Source: an uncultured Myxococcales bacterium (GTDB taxonomy: Bacteria; Myxococcota_A; Bradymonadia; UBA7976; UBA1532). From it: a stretch of 6,556 nucleotides of DNA. Under the pieces are notes generated by a model. The model made no database searches and was not told the origin of the DNA. It saw only the letters and a list, made by a program, of their open reading frames with translations. The stretch covers positions 1 through 6,556 of the forward strand of contig CALBMW010000577.1 in NCBI GenBank assembly GCA_937896275.1, written 5' to 3'. The translations under genes and the position numbers were made by a program. Below are positions 4,647 to 6,556 of this stretch, one piece after another (positions within the stretch are counted from its first letter, which is position 1; the number at the start of each line of letters is the position of its first letter).

Positions 4647-6257
4647 GTGCGTCACACCCTCGCCATCGCCGCCGTCCTGCTCTCGCTCACCGCGTGCGAG
4701 GAGGAGCCGCCGCCCGGTCCGGCGCTGGTCGCAGGGTTCCCCGTCGCGGAGCCGGGGCCGGTGTCGATGCGGCGCCTCACCCGCGTGCAGTATCGCCGCG
4801 TCGTGGCCGATCTGTTCGGCGACGGCGTCGTGGTGCCCGACCTCGAGGAGCCCGACGTCGCGCAGGGTGGGCTGCTGTCGGTGGGCGCCGGTGACACGTC
4901 GTACAGCGCGCGCGGCGTGGCGTCGATGGAGGACGCGGCCTTCGCCATCGCCCAGCAGGCGCTCGATACGCCCGCGCGGCGCGAACGGCTGGTGCCTTGC
5001 ACGCCCGCCGACACCGTGGACACGGCGTGCGCCCGCGCCTTCGTCGAAGGCCTCGGGCGGCGCGCGTGGCGGCGCCCGCTCACCGACGAGGAGCAGGCGC
5101 GCATCGCGGGCGTCGCCGACGAGGCCGCCGGCAGCCTGGGCGACTTCCACGCGGGGCTCACCTACGCCGTCGCCGCCCTGCTGCAGTCGCCAAACTTCGT
5201 CTTCCGCGTCGAGCTCGGCGACGGCTCCGAGGGCGACCGGCGCTTCACCGACTTCGACCTCGCCTCGCGCCTGAGCTTCTTCCTCTGGAACACGGCGCCC
5301 GACGACGAGCTGCTCGATCAGGCCGCCTCGGGCGCCCTGTCGACCGACGAGGGGCTGGAGGCCGCCGCCCGTCGCCTGCTGGCGTCGCCGCGGGCGCGCG
5401 AGGGCGTGCGCAACTTCTTCACCGAGCAGCTCGCGCTCTACAAGCTCGACGCCCTCGCCAAGGATCCGACGCTCTTCGAGCACTTCAACACGCAGCTCGG
5501 CCCGGACGCGCGCGAGGAGACGTTGCGGCTGCTCCTGCACCTCGTCTTCGAGGTCGACGCCGACTTTCGCGACGTGATGACCACGCGCGAGGCCTTCCTG
5601 AACCCGCGCCTCGCCGCGCTCTACGACGTGCCGGCGCCCACGCGGGATGGCTTTCGCCAGGTGACGTTGCCCGCCTCGGCGGGGCGCGCGGGCCTGCTGT
5701 CGCGTGCCTCTTTCCTCAACCTGTACGCGCATCAGGTGTCCAGCTCGTCGGCGCTGCGCGGCAAGTTCGTGCGCACCGTGCTGCTTTGCCAAACCATCCC
5801 GCCGCCGCCGGTGGACGTCGACACGTCCATCCCCGAGGCGTCCGGCGACGCGCCCACGCTGCGGGACCGGGTCAAGGAGCACCTCAGCAACAAGGCGTGC
5901 TCCGGGTGCCACCTGTTGATGGATCCGATCGGCCTCGGTTTCGAGAACTTCGACGCCATCGGCCGCTGGCGGAGCCTGGATCACGGCACCCCCATCGACG
6001 CGAGCGGCGATCTCGACGGGGCGCCGTTCGCCGACGCCGTGGCGCTGGGGCAGGTCATCCGTGACCACGAGGACTTCGCGCCCTGCGTGGTGCGTACGGT
6101 GGCGCGCTATGCCACCGGCCGCGTCGAGGAGGCGGGTGAGCGTCCAGTCCTCGCGACGCTGTCCGAGCGTTTCGCTCAGGGTGGCTACCGCGTGCGGCCG
6201 CTGCTGCTGGAGATCGTGATGAGCCCGATGTTCCGTCGCGCGGGGGCGCCCCGATGA
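4647..6257 (+). CDS. DUF1592-family lipoprotein with a c-type heme motif (DUF1587-1595-1592-1588-1585)
   Basis: This gene encodes 536 residues starting at GTG. The start was chosen because it gives a clean signal peptide (RHTLAIAAVLLSL) with lipobox LTAC and lipidated Cys17. The frame is open further upstream but lacks a signal or ribosome binding site there. Domains in order: DUF1587-like RRLTRVQYRRVVADLFGD (42-59); DUF1595 with Cys118/Cys128 and RRAWRRPLTDEE (138-149) to LLQSPNFVFRVE (178-189); DUF1592 from DLASRLSFFLWNTAPDDELL (204-223) to NPRLAALYDV (319-328); DUF1588 from RAGLLSRASFL (347-357) through LLCQTIPPPP (379-388) to the heme site CSGCH at 418-422 followed by MDPIGLGFENFD; and DUF1585 at about 495-531 ending in IVMSPMFRR. 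CxxCH predicts covalent heme attachment outside the cytoplasmic membrane, so an envelope electron-transfer role is plausible. The family's reaction is unknown. Its stop overlaps the next gene (ATGA), and such pairs with DUF1552 are recurrent. Confidence 0.9.
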   Translation: MRHTLAIAAVLLSLTACEEEPPPGPALVAGFPVAEPGPVSMRRLTRVQYRRVVADLFGDGVVVPDLEEPDVAQGGLLSVGAGDTSYSARGVASMEDAAFAIAQQALDTPARRERLVPCTPADTVDTACARAFVEGLGRRAWRRPLTDEEQARIAGVADEAAGSLGDFHAGLTYAVAALLQSPNFVFRVELGDGSEGDRRFTDFDLASRLSFFLWNTAPDDELLDQAASGALSTDEGLEAAARRLLASPRAREGVRNFFTEQLALYKLDALAKDPTLFEHFNTQLGPDAREETLRLLLHLVFEVDADFRDVMTTREAFLNPRLAALYDVPAPTRDGFRQVTLPASAGRAGLLSRASFLNLYAHQVSSSSALRGKFVRTVLLCQTIPPPPVDVDTSIPEASGDAPTLRDRVKEHLSNKACSGCHLLMDPIGLGFENFDAIGRWRSLDHGTPIDASGDLDGAPFADAVALGQVIRDHEDFAPCVVRTVARYATGRVEEAGERPVLATLSERFAQGGYRVRPLLLEIVMSPMFRRAGAPR

Positions 6258-6556
6258 CGCTCCACCGTCGCGCGGTGCTTCGCGGAATGCTCGGCGGCGC
6301 CGCGGTGACGCTCGCGCTGCCGTCGCTCGAGGCCTTCCTCGGGCGCGGAGCGTACGCGTCGACCGGCGCGTTCCCGCGGCGCTTCGTGCTGTTCTTCTGG
6401 GGCAACGGCATCCTCACCGAGCGATGGATCCCGGGGGACGCGGGGCCCGACTGGACCCTGTCCCCTCAGCTCGCGCCGCTCGCGCCGGTCAAGGACGTCG
6501 TCACCCTCGTCACCGGCACGGAGGTCAAGACGGGCAACGGCGACGCGCACGTGTCC
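6254..6556 (+). CDS. DUF1552-family Tat-exported protein, 3' end cut by the right window edge
   Basis: The first 101 codons are visible, still open at the edge. The ATG overlaps the TGA of the DUF1592 gene as ATGA. A G-run (6242-6246) lies 7 bases upstream, so coupled translation is likely. The N-terminus has a twin-arginine motif (HRRAVLR, residues 4-10), a moderately hydrophobic core (11-25) and an AYA cleavage site near 34-36. This suggests folding in the cytoplasm, perhaps with a cofactor, before export. The following PRRFVLFFWGNG (41-52), a W-x-P segment (58-60), the LSPQLAPLAPVKDVVTLVTG region (69-88) and a GDAH segment (96-99) match the usual start of DUF1552 proteins as I recall them. 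The biochemical function of DUF1552 is not established. Operon position indicates that it works with the heme lipoprotein upstream. About three quarters of the protein is probably missing. Confidence 0.88.
   Translation, partial: MTLHRRAVLRGMLGGAAVTLALPSLEAFLGRGAYASTGAFPRRFVLFFWGNGILTERWIPGDAGPDWTLSPQLAPLAPVKDVVTLVTGTEVKTGNGDAHVS

Noticed and set aside
4590..6068. 492-codon open frame on the minus strand opposite the DUF1592 gene
   Set aside because: The plus strand has five recognisable domains and a heme motif. The antisense product is low-complexity Arg/Gly/Val-rich sequence.

Overview
The window is very GC-rich. Its codon third positions are nearly all G or C, and long spurious open frames run antisense to every gene. 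The gene content (a DUF1592-type multidomain lipoprotein followed by a DUF1552 Tat protein, and a cysteine-rich lipoprotein with a Pro/Asp stalk) is typical of Myxococcota, especially the large-genome Polyangia/Sandaracinus-like groups. Planctomycetes carry the same DUF families but fit the rest less well. The lineage is inferred from gene content only; there is no rRNA or marker gene here.

Left part, minus strand (1-1361): a promoter with good -35 and -10 boxes drives a complete thiolase. The thiolase is closely similar to the mitochondrial 3-ketoacyl-CoA thiolase ACAA2. Its stop codon overlaps the start of a second gene that runs off the left edge. The 33 visible codons of that gene suggest an HMG-CoA-lyase/isopropylmalate-synthase-like enzyme. 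The pair looks like a small acyl-CoA degradation operon.

Middle, plus strand (1486-4446): a divergently transcribed secreted protein has a short TPR region and an unassigned C-terminal half. It is followed by a 531-residue lipoprotein. That lipoprotein has a lipobox, a Pro/Asp stalk built from ten 18-bp units, and a head with exactly 48 cysteines. The cysteines fall into three tandem copies of a 16-Cys unit. Each unit is made of two different 8-Cys modules in the order A-B-A-B-A-B. This is the most distinctive element of the window.

Right part, plus strand (4634-6556): a lipoprotein with the DUF1587/1595/1592/1588/1585 domain series and one c-type heme motif (CSGCH) overlaps by four bases the start of a Tat-exported DUF1552 protein cut by the right edge. 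The two are translationally coupled and are probably partners in the cell envelope; their biochemical role is not established.

No RNA gene, CRISPR array, insertion sequence, attachment site or convincing intrinsic terminator was seen. All intergenic gaps are under 250 bases.
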